Below, one piece after another: positions 16,586 to 25,713 of a stretch of DNA of 27,526 nucleotides. Made by a program: the position numbers and the translations under genes. The DNA is taken from the NCBI GenBank assembly GCA_948976265.1, contig CARFUA010000009.1:58680-86205 (forward strand), written 5' to 3'. Positions within the stretch are counted from its first letter, which is position 1, and each line of letters starts with the position of its first letter. A model generated the notes under the pieces. That model did no database searches, had not been told where the DNA came from, and saw nothing but the letters and a program-made list of their open reading frames with translations. Source of the DNA: an uncultured Clostridia bacterium (GTDB lineage: Bacteria > Bacillota > Clostridia > TANB77 > CAG-508).

Positions 16586-19075
16586 TTATTCTCCACTAGC
16601 TTCTCCAGATGTTGGTGCTTGTGCCATACTTAATTCTTGCAAACGTTCCATGGTAATCAATACTTGTCTTGGTTTACTTCCTTCATAACCTGATATGATT
16701 CCTCTTGCTTCCATTTGGTCAATAATTCTTCCAGCACGGGCATAACCAACTTTGAATCTTCTCTGAATAAACGATGTAGAAGCTTGTCCTACTTCAACAA
16801 CAGTTTTTATGGCGTCTTCTAGAAATGGGTCTGTGTCGTCATCTTCATCAATTTCTTCGATTTCTTTATCGGATTTATTGGCTTTTTCAATTTCTTCTAG
16901 AATATCTTCGTTGTACGTTGCTTCTCCACCATTTGATTTGATGAAATCAACAATTTTTTCTACTTCTTGGTCAGATACAAAAGCCCCTTGCACCCTTGTT
17001 GGTTTGGCACTTCCAATTGGATAAAATAACATATCTCCTTTTCCCAATAGTTTCTCTGCACCAACCATATCTAAAATCGTTCGAGAATCGATTTGAGAAG
17101 AAACCGCAAAAGCAATTCGAGATGGAATATTAGCTTTGATAATACCTGTAATAACATCAACGGATGGTCTTTGTGTCGCAATGACTAAATGCATTCCAGC
17201 AGCTCTGGCTTTTTGTGCTAATCGGCAAATGGAATCTTCTACATCTTTGGCAGCCACCATCATTAAGTCAGCAAGCTCGTCGATAATAATAACGATTTGT
17301 GGCAATTTTCCTTCTTCTTCACCAGTTGAAGCATTATACCCTTTTAAATCTCTTACCCCTTTAGTGGCAAATAATTGATAACGATTTTCCATTTCTTGTA
17401 CTGCCCAAGCAAGTGCACCTGCTGCTTTTTTGGAATCGGTTACAACAGGAATTAACAAATGAGGAATTCCATTGTAAACAGAAAGCTCAACTACTTTTGG
17501 GTCAACCATAACTAATTTTACTTCGCTTGGTTTTGCTTTATAAATGATACTCGTAATTAAAGTATTGATACATACTGATTTTCCAGCACCTGTAGAACCT
17601 GCAATCAATACGTGTGGCATTTTTCCAATATCGGCAATGACTGGTTCTCCAGAAATATCTTTACCAAGTGCTACCGATACTTTGGATTCTGCGTCATCAA
17701 AGGCAGTGGATTCAATAATATCACGGAAATGAACCACTTCTTTTTCTTTATTGGGAATTTCAATTCCGACTGCTTGTTTACCAGGAATTGGTGCTTCAAT
17801 TCGGATGCTTTCTGCTGCTAAATTGAGTGCAATATCGTCTGACAATTTGGCTATTTTACTTACTCTAACACCTTCAGCTGGTTTTAATTCATAACGTGTA
17901 ATGGCTGGTCCAACAGAAACATTTTCCACTTTGGCAGAAACGCCAAAACTGAATAATGTTTTTTGAAGCTTAGTTGCTGTATCTGCTAATGCTTTTTTTC
18001 CTCCTTTTAATGCTTTTACTGTTCCTTGCTTTAATAATTCTACTGGTGGAAATTCATAATTTTCGTCTTCGGAAACAATCGTATTATGCTCTAATTGTAA
18101 AACTTCTTTTACTTTTTCTTCCTTTTCTTCTGCCTTTTGCACAAATAAATTGCTTTCTAATTCATTTGGATTTAATGGTTCTGGCTTTGTTTCTTCAACT
18201 ATTTCTTCTACTTTCGGTGCCTTATTTTTTTTGCCAAATAGACTAAAGATTGTTTCATCTTGTGTGTCTTCTACTTCTTGTGCTTTTTTATTGTTTAGGT
18301 TTATGGTGATTTCATCTTCGTTGATTTCTGGTGTAATATCGTCATCATCATCAATGGTGTAAAATTCTGTATTTTTGGATTTTTTAGCTTTTTTATTCGC
18401 TGCTTTTTGTAGTCTTTGATTTTGTTTCAATTCTTCTTTGCTGTGTTGTCTCATTCTTGCCATTCTTTCTTCACGATATGCTTCTAATTCTTCATTTCTC
18501 TGTTCTTTTCTTTCTTCTAAGGCATCTAATATTTCAAGGATAAATTGGGCTGGCTTTAAGCCAAATGTGAAGACTAACATAATAATCGCAATTCCTGTTG
18601 TTGCAACAGCGGCTCCAAACATGCCAAGTAATAAAATGAAGGGATACGCAATGACAGTTCCAATCGTTCCACCACCTATGTTGGTAGTTCCAAGTTCATA
18701 AGCTCGTTCTAGTGCATCACTAAATTCCATTTCCATGCTTAAATTTCCTTTGGAAACTTGAAAAATGGACATCATTGCTGCAATGCAAGATAAAAATATG
18801 AAATATTGGCATATTTTTGAAAACAAATAATCTTTATCATTTTTGGCAAGTGAAATCGATATTCCGATCATGCCTAAAGGAATCACATATTTAATAATTC
18901 CAATAATTCCTCCTAAAACTGGACTTAAAATTTGTCCCATTGTACCAGTTTCGCCATAAATTAAAATAATCAACAATATGGCTATGACGAAACTACTTAT
19001 TACAGCTAAATCTATATTACTACTACTTTTCTTTTTTTGACGTTTGGTCGCTACTTTTTTACGTTTTCTTCCCAT
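16586..19075 (-). CDS. ftsK: FtsK/SpoIIIE-family DNA translocase
   Basis: A septum-located motor that pumps double-stranded DNA during chromosome segregation or sporulation. The 829-aa protein has a basic N-terminus, about four transmembrane helices (residues 22-180), a charged Glu/Lys-rich linker (about 190-340), and the RecA-like motor with Walker A AGSTGAGKSVCIN (about 490), Walker B VIIIDELADLMM (about 590) and VIATQRPSVDVITG. The C-terminal winged-helix gamma domain (about 750-815, TSFIQRRFKVGYARAGRIIDQME) reads polar DNA signals. ftsK versus spoIIIE cannot be told from sequence alone. GAGGAGG precedes the ATG and a consensus promoter lies at 19114-19142. Confidence 0.95.
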   Translation of the reverse strand: MGRKRKKVATKRQKKKSSSNIDLAVISSFVIAILLIILIYGETGTMGQILSPVLGGIIGIIKYVIPLGMIGISISLAKNDKDYLFSKICQYFIFLSCIAAMMSIFQVSKGNLSMEMEFSDALERAYELGTTNIGGGTIGTVIAYPFILLLGMFGAAVATTGIAIIMLVFTFGLKPAQFILEILDALEERKEQRNEELEAYREERMARMRQHSKEELKQNQRLQKAANKKAKKSKNTEFYTIDDDDDITPEINEDEITINLNNKKAQEVEDTQDETIFSLFGKKNKAPKVEEIVEETKPEPLNPNELESNLFVQKAEEKEEKVKEVLQLEHNTIVSEDENYEFPPVELLKQGTVKALKGGKKALADTATKLQKTLFSFGVSAKVENVSVGPAITRYELKPAEGVRVSKIAKLSDDIALNLAAESIRIEAPIPGKQAVGIEIPNKEKEVVHFRDIIESTAFDDAESKVSVALGKDISGEPVIADIGKMPHVLIAGSTGAGKSVCINTLITSIIYKAKPSEVKLVMVDPKVVELSVYNGIPHLLIPVVTDSKKAAGALAWAVQEMENRYQLFATKGVRDLKGYNASTGEEEGKLPQIVIIIDELADLMMVAAKDVEDSICRLAQKARAAGMHLVIATQRPSVDVITGIIKANIPSRIAFAVSSQIDSRTILDMVGAEKLLGKGDMLFYPIGSAKPTRVQGAFVSDQEVEKIVDFIKSNGGEATYNEDILEEIEKANKSDKEIEEIDEDDDTDPFLEDAIKTVVEVGQASTSFIQRRFKVGYARAGRIIDQMEARGIISGYEGSKPRQVLITMERLQELSMAQAPTSGEASGE

Positions 19076-19113
19076 TTATAACATCCTCCTCAATCTGCTC
19101 TTATTCCTTTTCT

Positions 19114-19142
19114 ATCATATAATAATCTGACAAATATGTCAA
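19114..19142 (-). promoter_or_regulatory. ftsK promoter
   Basis: Minus strand TTGACA (19142-19137), 17 bases, TATGAT (19119-19114), just after the terminator of the upstream gene and 39 bases before the ftsK ATG. Confidence 0.75.
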
Positions 19143-19163
19143 AGTTATTTTTCGTTATTCAAA

Positions 19164-19196
19164 AATTATTCTGCAGGAAACTCCTACAGAATAATT
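19164..19196 (-). terminator. Terminator after the DivIVA-like gene
   Basis: An inverted repeat AATTATTCTG (19164-19173) and CAGAATAATT (19187-19196), with an inner AGGA/TCCT extension and a U-run on the minus strand, separates this gene from ftsK. Confidence 0.85.
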
Positions 19197-19202
19197 GGTT
19201 TA

Positions 19203-19682
19203 CTATTTTAATTCTTTTCGATTATTTTGTATGGTTTCTAATGCACTTTTTATGGATTCTTCAACACCACTTAAAGTTTCTCCTAATTTTATCATATTTC
19301 CTTCAATATTGCTTAAAATTCCATCTGCATAATGAATCGCATCTTTGCTATATTCGCGATACATTTCGTTTGCTTCTGCAATGATTTCGTTTTTCTTGTC
19401 ATACGCTTTTTTGGTAATTTCATGTTCATCAATCATTGAAATGATTCTATTTTCTGCTTCTTTTACAATATCTTCTGCATCTTTTTGTGCTTCTGCAATG
19501 ATTCTCTCTCGCTCTTCACGAATCCATCTAGCTTGCTTTAGTTCATCTGGTAAATTTAAACGAATTTCTTTTATAATATCTAATAACTCATTTTTTTCCA
19601 CAATGCATTTTTCTGTAAAAGGAACATTTTTCCCTTTTTCCAAAATATCTTCTAGTGTTTCCAGAAGTGTAAAAATTTCCAT
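19203..19682 (-). CDS. DivIVA-like coiled-coil protein (often annotated ATPase subunit-like)
   Basis: A 159-aa cytosolic protein made mainly of long charged helices. The middle stretch RERIIAEAQKDAEDIVKEAENRI and a later EIIAEANEMYREY resemble the alanine-rich coiled coils of DivIVA and of V-type ATPase stalk subunits, which is why relatives are often labelled ATPase subunit H or b-like. No catalytic motif is present, and it lacks the conserved N-terminal DivIVA membrane-binding motif seen in the gene at 25691. It starts one base after the rsmD stop, so translation is coupled. A scaffold role is inference. Confidence 0.7.
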   Translation of the reverse strand: MEIFTLLETLEDILEKGKNVPFTEKCIVEKNELLDIIKEIRLNLPDELKQARWIREERERIIAEAQKDAEDIVKEAENRIISMIDEHEITKKAYDKKNEIIAEANEMYREYSKDAIHYADGILSNIEGNMIKLGETLSGVEESIKSALETIQNNRKELK

Positions 19683-19683
19683 A

Positions 19684-20292
19684 CTAATTTTCCTTTCTAA
19701 ATGTGCTCTTTTTCCTTAAAAATAGAAGTTCAGCTCTACCATACTTTCTTTCATCGTAAATCTCTACCATCGGCAATTGATTCATTGTTTGCATCACAGC
19801 TTTTTTTCGATCGGTTTCGATTACGATAATTCCATCATCTTTTAATAAATCATTCTGTAATATTGTTTCAGATGCTTTTTCAGCAAAATCTGTGTTATAA
19901 GGTGGATCAAGAAATATGATGTCAAATCTTTCCTTTTTTGTTTTTAGTATTTCTAATGCCTTTAAATAATCATTTTTTAAAATTTGTATTTCTGATTTTG
20001 ACTTTAACTTATCCACATTTTGTTCAATTATGTGGATTGCTTTGTCTGAATTATCACACAAAATGGCTTTTTGGGCACCTCGACTAATTGCTTCTAAGCC
20101 TAATGCGCCACTGCCAGCAAATAAGTCTAAAATAACAGCTTCTGGCAGTTCATTTTGTAAAATACTAAAGAGCGGTTCTTTAACTCGATCTAAGGTTGGT
20201 CTTGTATTTAATCCTTCTAAAGTATATAATTTGGTTCCTCTATGTTTTCCACTAATTATCCTCATCTGTTTGTTTAGCTGGTTTAAATACAC
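19684..20292 (-). CDS. rsmD: 16S rRNA (guanine966-N2)-methyltransferase
   Basis: RsmD methylates G966 of 16S rRNA, near the P site. The core begins MRIISGKHRGTKL and continues with RPTLDRVKEPLFSIL, the SAM-binding VILDLFAGSGALGLEAISRGA and the catalytic NPPY-type motif IIFLDPPYNTDF. Start choice: the ATG of MRIISG (20265) has no ribosome binding site, whereas the GTG at 20292 has AAAGGAG four bases upstream, giving a nine-residue extension; this start is moderately certain. It is first in a two-gene unit with the DivIVA-like gene and has a promoter at 20386-20413. Confidence 0.93.
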   Translation of the reverse strand: MYLNQLNKQMRIISGKHRGTKLYTLEGLNTRPTLDRVKEPLFSILQNELPEAVILDLFAGSGALGLEAISRGAQKAILCDNSDKAIHIIEQNVDKLKSKSEIQILKNDYLKALEILKTKKERFDIIFLDPPYNTDFAEKASETILQNDLLKDDGIIVIETDRKKAVMQTMNQLPMVEIYDERKYGRAELLFLRKKSTFRKEN

Positions 20293-20385
20293 CAATCTCC
20301 TTTCTTTGCTCATAGATTACATTTATCAAAATTGTTGATTCCTCTTTTAGGGGCTATTCCTACAATTTTTGATTTTATTAATTAC

Positions 20386-20413
20386 ATTTTATTCCAATTT
20401 TGGAAAAAGTCAA
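20386..20413 (-). promoter_or_regulatory. rsmD promoter
   Basis: Minus strand TTGACT (20413-20408), 16 bases, TAAAAT (20391-20386). The surrounding string GTATTGACNNTTTTCCAAAA is shared with the sepF promoter. Confidence 0.65.
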
Positions 20414-20428
20414 TACTATTTGTCAAAA

Positions 20429-20486
20429 TGTAATAAAGACTTAATATTGTTGTAATATTGTAAAAAAAATATTACATAATTGTAAT
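20429..20486 (-). promoter_or_regulatory. Conserved 58-bp upstream element, copy A (rsmD)
   Basis: Plus-strand order: TGTAA, CTTAATATT, two bases, TGTAATATT, 12 bases, TTACA, five bases, GTAAT. Copy B upstream of sepF (26288-26345) has the same blocks in the same order and spacing, with 25 of 31 identities in the first 31 bases. Blocks recur at about 10-11 and 21 bp, suggesting one face of the helix. Nature unknown; a regulator operator is inference. Confidence 0.5.
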
Positions 20487-20490
20487 AAAA

Positions 20491-20531
20491 AAAATAGTAA
20501 AAGCCAGTTAAAAACTGGCTTTTACTATTTT
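20491..20531 (-). terminator. Terminator after the cohesin gene
   Basis: A perfect 19-bp inverted repeat (20491-20509 and 20513-20531; core AAAGCCAGTT/AACTGGCTTT) with an AAA loop, nine bases past the stop of the cohesin gene. Confidence 0.92.
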
Positions 20532-20539
20532 TATAAAAA

Positions 20540-21304
20540 CTATTTCATGTTTCGATCAAATACTTTCATTCGGATATAGAAGAAGATTGCTAAAACACCA
20601 ACAGCACCTAATACAATTACTACTACATTCGTTGCACCAGCTTTTGGTAAAATACCTTTTTTCATAGCATTGCCTTCTTTTTGGTCTTTGCTTGTATTGG
20701 CTTTGATGCTGTGATCTGAATCTGCTCCAGCATTTGGTTCTTGTGGTTGGTCAGGATTGACTGTATTAGTTGTTGGAGGATTTGTTACATCACCACCATC
20801 ATTATCTGTGTCATCTGGAGGTGTAATTGGTTTTGTTCCTCCTGAAATTGTAATTGTTTTAGTCGCATCAGCTGCTTTAATATCATCTGCACCATCTGAA
20901 GCAATAATGTTTGTTAATTTTATGGTAGGATTTGAAGTAGCAGTGCTATTTAGTTTAAATTTCATTTTGAAAATAGTTTCATTGCTTTTGTTTTGTGAAC
21001 CTCTATCACAAGCAAACATTCCATTTGCTTCATTGTAAGAAGGAGTAGACCAACTATTTTGACCTTCCATTCCTAATAATGTTAACTGACTTTTATCATA
21101 GTCCAATTTTCCTGAAAAAATAATGATTCCTGCATTATCGGTTTGAATATTTGACATATTCACATTTACTGAAAATTCAGTATCTTTAGCAATACTATTG
21201 CTAGAAGGTTGTAAACTGACATCACAAGAAGCAGCATACACATTTGTAATCATACATAAAATGCTTAATAAAATTAAACTACTAATTTTTACTATTTTTT
21301 TCAT
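20540..21304 (-). CDS. Secreted cohesin-domain protein with C-terminal surface anchor
   Basis: A 254-aa exported protein: signal peptide (residues 1-25, cut near NVYA/ASC), a cohesin-like domain (about 27-150; EFSVNVNMSNIQTDNAGIIIFSGKLDYD...LTNIIASDGADDIKA), a Pro/Thr/Asp/Asn-rich wall-spanning linker (about 153-210), then ILPKAGA, a hydrophobic helix (about 226-246) and a basic tail. LPKAG followed by a helix and positive charges resembles a sortase signal of the LPXTG type with Ala for Thr; a plain membrane anchor is the alternative. Cohesins bind dockerins, and the gene 15 bases upstream encodes a dockerin, so this is probably its surface receptor. The two genes form one transcript. Confidence 0.82.
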   Translation of the reverse strand: MKKIVKISSLILLSILCMITNVYAASCDVSLQPSSNSIAKDTEFSVNVNMSNIQTDNAGIIIFSGKLDYDKSQLTLLGMEGQNSWSTPSYNEANGMFACDRGSQNKSNETIFKMKFKLNSTATSNPTIKLTNIIASDGADDIKAADATKTITISGGTKPITPPDDTDNDGGDVTNPPTTNTVNPDQPQEPNAGADSDHSIKANTSKDQKEGNAMKKGILPKAGATNVVVIVLGAVGVLAIFFYIRMKVFDRNMK

Positions 21305-21318
21305 AAACTCTCCTTTGC

Positions 21319-24300
21319 TTATTTAATTGTCATTGACCCAATTAATACTAATTTAAGTTGTGCAAGGTCAGTTGGTGTAATGTCTCCATCACCATTGACA
21401 TCTCCTGCTTTTAATTTAGCACCTGTCAATAATTCTTTTCCAATAAAATGTAATTTTAATTGCGCAAGATCGGTTGGGGTTATTTCACCATTTGCATGAA
21501 TATCACCTGTTACAACTAAAGTAAATTCCAAATTATTTCCTAATTGTAATTTTGAATCAGTTGGAATTATATCAGTTCCTTGTAATTCATTTCCATCTTT
21601 GTCAATTATTTTGATTGTTAAATTTGTTACAATATTGCCTTTGAATGTGTCAACTGTTGTACCTGGTAAAATTCTTGAAATCATTGTATCTGCAATTTCA
21701 TATTTATCTGAAGTAATATCTTCAAGTTTCTTTAAAACTGTAACATTGATTTCTGCATCTGGTGAGGTAATATCTATATCACCATTGCTTGCTACAATAT
21801 TTTTCAAAGCAATTTTAGCTGCAGTTTCTGTTGTGATGGTATCTTTTGCTTTAAATTTAATCGTGAATACATTTCCACCTTCTGTTGCATAAGTATCTCT
21901 GTCTGTTACAAATTTTAGGTTATCTTCGTTTACTGTATTTGGATTCCAACCTTCTTGGTTTTCTTTAATTTCTATTTTATCCAAAACATTTTTATCATAT
22001 TCTAGTTGTCCTGAAAAAGTTATAATTCCTTTATCAATATTTTTGAAATTATCGATACCTACATTTACTTCAAATTCGTCACCTGCATAAATAGTATCAT
22101 TATTAGCTTTTTCTATAGAAGTTGTGAAACTTGCAATTGATACAACACAAGGATCACTTTCAACTTCTTCACTTACTGTATCAACTGTTGTTGTTACTTT
22201 TAAAACATAAGTTCCTGCATTTTCTTCTGCTATATTTTGAATTTCTAATACTTTGTTTGTTTTTCCTTCTAATTTTTTGTCATCTTTATACCATTGGTAA
22301 GTTTGAACACCTGGTGTTTCTGTCACAGTTGGTTCAATTTTTAATGTTTTATTGATTCCTACTGTTTTGGTTTCTGGCATTGTTATTGTTGCTGGTGTAG
22401 CTTTTGGTGTAACAACTGTTTCACCTTTTTCTTCTTCTTTTTGAACAACTTCTTTTGCAACAAATTTTACATCTACAATACGATTTCCATCTTTTATATC
22501 ATCATAATTTAATGTAATACTCATTGTATCTTTGTTTGTTACTTCAATGCTGTCACCACAAACTGTAACAGATTCAATTTCATAATCAGCTTCTGGTACT
22601 ATATTAAGTGTGGCAGATTCACCTTCTGCTAAAGTAACGATATTTCCTTCATCTCTGTTAGCGCCTTCCACTTGACCACCTTCTGAAGCAGATACAATAA
22701 CTGATTTTTCTTGTTCTTCTGTTCCATCATTTTCTGTTACTGCTATAGCAAATGGGCTGAAAGCATCACATGTAACAACTAATCCATATTGTGTTATAAC
22801 ACAAGGAATTTCTTCCACGCCTATAACATTATCTTGTGCATCTCTTTTAAAGTGATATGCTTTAAACGTTACTCCTGCATCATCTGGTCCATAGCCTGCT
22901 GGGAATCCAAGAGATAATCTTAGTTTATGGCCTGTTTTTACAACATATTTTTTACATACATTTAATGAAATATTATAGGTTTGACTTGTAATTAATTCTT
23001 TATCACCTAATTCATCTTCCATTAAATTATCCATTGTTTCTTTTTCAGCTTGAGTTGTTCTTGTTGCTACTAATGCAATTCTACTTTTTAACTTCTCTGA
23101 TACTGCTTCTCCATCACTTGTTACCCAGCCATTCATTGATAAATCAGCATTTTCAAGAAGTGTTGGTCTAGCAAATACATTCCAACTTTTTGCTGCATTC
23201 ATACTATAAGAACATGCAATTAAATTATAGGCTCCATAAGAGATGTAGTTTGGTTCTTTATTACTATTTTTCCCTACTAAACCTGTTATATAAATTCTAT
23301 ACATAGCATCGTCATCTGCAAACATTTTACTAAATGTCAAATCAAATGTTATTCTATTTTTTCCATCAAAAGTAAAGTTTTCTATTTTTGATTCAGCAAC
23401 ACCTGTTGCTCCTGTTGATTCCATTCTATAACCAGCTTCTGTTGCTCCGTCAGCTAATACTAAATCATCAGTATAAGTAACATCAACATGATAAGTAGGT
23501 CCTACTGTAAGTGATGCTGTTGCTACTGGTGTTTGATATTTTATATATGGAGGAGCTTTATAGGTTCCATTTGGGTTATATAGTTTTCCTGATTCAGCTA
23601 CAAAATCACTTTCATCACCTTGATAAGTGTATCCTGCTAATCCTTCTGATGGTTCTAATGTTGTTACTGCAAATTCCATATATTCTGAATTTGGAACTGA
23701 TATATATAGGTGATCTTCATAATCTTTAAATGCACCTGGTACATATAGTTCTGGGTTCATATATCCCCATTTACCTTCAATCCAAACATCATCACCAGGT
23801 TTGTATTCATGATATTTAATTAATATATATTTTCCTTCTTTAACTGCTTCTGCATAACCTTTATTATTATAGCTAATATAAAAGTCTCCTGATTTGTATT
23901 CTTCTGTCTCTGTTCCTTCTTGTTTAAATTTTACTAATAAACCATTTACGTTTGTTATAAAATCAACGCCATAATCTTCTAAGCTTAATTCTGGATATTT
24001 AAAGGTATAATTTCCAGCAGCTTCTACAGTTTCCATAGCAACGTGTTCTATTTGCATTGTTTCTACTCCAACCATGCAATATCTTGTGTTTTCAAAACCT
24101 TCTTGTATATCACTTCCTGGCACAAAATCTGGATCTGTTGAATCCATTGTAGTATCACGTAAGAATGGATCATCTAATGTAGCATCAATTGCATACCAAA
24201 CTTTTTCAGTTGATCTTGCAACAGTTTCTTTTTCAATTTCAACATAATTCCACATATGAGGAACAGCTGCTGCACCTTCTGATTGGTGGGTTCCTTGTAC

Positions 24301-25071
24301 TAAGATTGAATTAATTCCAACTTTATCTAAAATTGTTTTCAATGATCTTGCATAACCTTCACATACAGCTTCTTTTTTAACAAGTGCTCCATAAGGTGTA
24401 GAAATGAATCCTTCATTTCCAGGTACACAATCGCTTTCCAATCTGTAACCTGTATTATTGATAATTTCATTATGCACTAATTTAATTTGTTCTACTACTT
24501 GATTTTGATTTTCGGTTACTTCTACGTTTTTAGCTTTTTCTGCAATTTCATTTACAGTAGTATTAAAAGCATCAATTGCTTCTTGTACTTGTGTTTCATT
24601 TTCAAAACCTTCTATATAGTAATTAGCAAATCTTCCTGAACCAAGGTTTGCATGATAGTGATTATCTGCATCTTTGGTGATTCTAATAGAAAGTTTTTGG
24701 AAGTTTACATAGAAAACTCCTGGATAATCTGCATAGAAAGCATATCTTGCAGCATTCATTGCAGTTGTTAAAGTTGCATTTCCATTTTCATATTCTCTCA
24801 CTTCATCTTCTGTAAAAATACCTCTTTCTACAAGGTCATAACTTTGATTTCCTTTTTTGAAAATCCCTTCTGTGTACATATTATACATTGCTTGATATAT
24901 TTTTTTAGCTTCTTCTGTCAATTGATCATAATGGAATGTTCCATTTACTTGACTTTCTGCCATACTTTGACTTCCTGTCGCAAATTTCATGCTTCTAAAT
25001 CCACTCCATTCAATTTGCGTTGCCAAAAGTATTGCAAGTATAAGAATAACAATTAATTTTTTGAATTTCAT
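21319..25071 (-). CDS. Large secreted transglutaminase-like protein with Ig, cohesin and dockerin domains
   Basis: A 1250-aa exported protein. Residues 1-22 are a signal or anchor helix. A transglutaminase/protease-like domain spans about 180-310 with the triad Cys (KKEAVCEGYARS, about 236), His (AVPHMWNYV, about 271) and Asp (WYAIDATLDDP, about 294). Then come a long beta-rich region, a VSASEGGQVEGA-type InlB/bacterial repeat (about 800-880), an Ig-like domain (about 895-975, YQWYKDDKKLEG...AGTYVLKV), a cohesin-like domain (about 980-1110) and a type I dockerin (about 1188-1247) with two calcium-loop repeats, each ending ITPTDLAQLKL. Having both cohesin and dockerin allows chain or network assembly; partner specificity is inference. 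It may cross-link or process surface proteins or peptidoglycan peptides. Cotranscribed with the anchored cohesin gene. Confidence 0.85.
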   Translation of the reverse strand: MKFKKLIVILILAILLATQIEWSGFRSMKFATGSQSMAESQVNGTFHYDQLTEEAKKIYQAMYNMYTEGIFKKGNQSYDLVERGIFTEDEVREYENGNATLTTAMNAARYAFYADYPGVFYVNFQKLSIRITKDADNHYHANLGSGRFANYYIEGFENETQVQEAIDAFNTTVNEIAEKAKNVEVTENQNQVVEQIKLVHNEIINNTGYRLESDCVPGNEGFISTPYGALVKKEAVCEGYARSLKTILDKVGINSILVQGTHQSEGAAAVPHMWNYVEIEKETVARSTEKVWYAIDATLDDPFLRDTTMDSTDPDFVPGSDIQEGFENTRYCMVGVETMQIEHVAMETVEAAGNYTFKYPELSLEDYGVDFITNVNGLLVKFKQEGTETEEYKSGDFYISYNNKGYAEAVKEGKYILIKYHEYKPGDDVWIEGKWGYMNPELYVPGAFKDYEDHLYISVPNSEYMEFAVTTLEPSEGLAGYTYQGDESDFVAESGKLYNPNGTYKAPPYIKYQTPVATASLTVGPTYHVDVTYTDDLVLADGATEAGYRMESTGATGVAESKIENFTFDGKNRITFDLTFSKMFADDDAMYRIYITGLVGKNSNKEPNYISYGAYNLIACSYSMNAAKSWNVFARPTLLENADLSMNGWVTSDGEAVSEKLKSRIALVATRTTQAEKETMDNLMEDELGDKELITSQTYNISLNVCKKYVVKTGHKLRLSLGFPAGYGPDDAGVTFKAYHFKRDAQDNVIGVEEIPCVITQYGLVVTCDAFSPFAIAVTENDGTEEQEKSVIVSASEGGQVEGANRDEGNIVTLAEGESATLNIVPEADYEIESVTVCGDSIEVTNKDTMSITLNYDDIKDGNRIVDVKFVAKEVVQKEEEKGETVVTPKATPATITMPETKTVGINKTLKIEPTVTETPGVQTYQWYKDDKKLEGKTNKVLEIQNIAEENAGTYVLKVTTTVDTVSEEVESDPCVVSIASFTTSIEKANNDTIYAGDEFEVNVGIDNFKNIDKGIITFSGQLEYDKNVLDKIEIKENQEGWNPNTVNEDNLKFVTDRDTYATEGGNVFTIKFKAKDTITTETAAKIALKNIVASNGDIDITSPDAEINVTVLKKLEDITSDKYEIADTMISRILPGTTVDTFKGNIVTNLTIKIIDKDGNELQGTDIIPTDSKLQLGNNLEFTLVVTGDIHANGEITPTDLAQLKLHFIGKELLTGAKLKAGDVNGDGDITPTDLAQLKLVLIGSMTIK

Positions 25072-25208
25072 AATTCAAATCTCCTTTTTAATTTTATTTT
25101 TCATTTGATACTTTAGAAATCAAACAACTTTTCATTATTTAATTTCTCTACTTTTCAGCTTTATTTTCCCATCACCCCTTTTATGTAAATTTTTTTGATT
25201 TATGCAAT

Positions 25209-25233
25209 AAAAATTGCCATAAAGACAATTTTT
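25209..25233 (-). terminator. Weak terminator at the end of divIVA
   Basis: AAAAATTG (25209-25216) pairs with CAATTTTT (25226-25233), overlapping the divIVA stop, with a U-rich tail on the minus strand. The stem is A/T-rich, so it may be leaky. Confidence 0.5.
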
Positions 25234-25691
25234 TATTCATTGTTGCTATTGCTATCTTTATCCTGTAATAATTCCAATTGTGATATTAGTAAAGCTTCCA
25301 TTTTAGCTTTATATACTTCGAATTGTTTTTTCAATTCTTCCGTTTTTCTGCGAATTTCTACTTCATCTTGATTAACGGTTTCTACCATTTTTTGTGCTTC
25401 TTTTTTTGCTTCTGCAACAATTTGGTCAGCTTGTTTTTGTGCCATCATTTTAATATCTTCTGCTGTTGATTGTGCCATAAGTAGCGTACTTTGTAGGGTA
25501 TGTTCTACTGTTTTATAATGTTCCAGTTCCTTGTTTTGTTCTTCGAATCTACTTTTGAACTCAGCATTTTCTTTATAAATTTTTTCGTATTCTAGAGTAA
25601 CTTGATCTAAGAAATCGTCAACTTCGTCTACGTTATAACCTTTGATTGTCTTGGTAAATCTTTTGTTTTCTATATCTAACGGTGTTAACAT
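25233..25691 (-). CDS. divIVA: Cell-division scaffold DivIVA
   Basis: DivIVA binds negatively curved membrane at septa and poles and recruits partner proteins. The 152-aa protein opens with the canonical MLTPLDIENKRFTKTIKGY and NVDEVDDFLDQV, the N-terminal lipid-binding domain, followed by a long coiled coil (about 30-145) including the alanine-rich AQSTAEDIKMMAQKQADQIV. AGGAGG lies nine bases before the ATG. It follows sepF by 22 bases, the typical Firmicute pairing. Confidence 0.95.
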   Translation of the reverse strand: MLTPLDIENKRFTKTIKGYNVDEVDDFLDQVTLEYEKIYKENAEFKSRFEEQNKELEHYKTVEHTLQSTLLMAQSTAEDIKMMAQKQADQIVAEAKKEAQKMVETVNQDEVEIRRKTEELKKQFEVYKAKMEALLISQLELLQDKDSNSNNE

Positions 25692-25713
25692 ATAACACTT
25701 CCTCCTACTTTCA

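Noticed and set aside
25072..25208. Riboswitch in the leader of the transglutaminase gene
   Set aside because: A G-rich patch (about 25170-25180) suggested a c-di-GMP-type fold, but I could not draw a consistent consensus structure.
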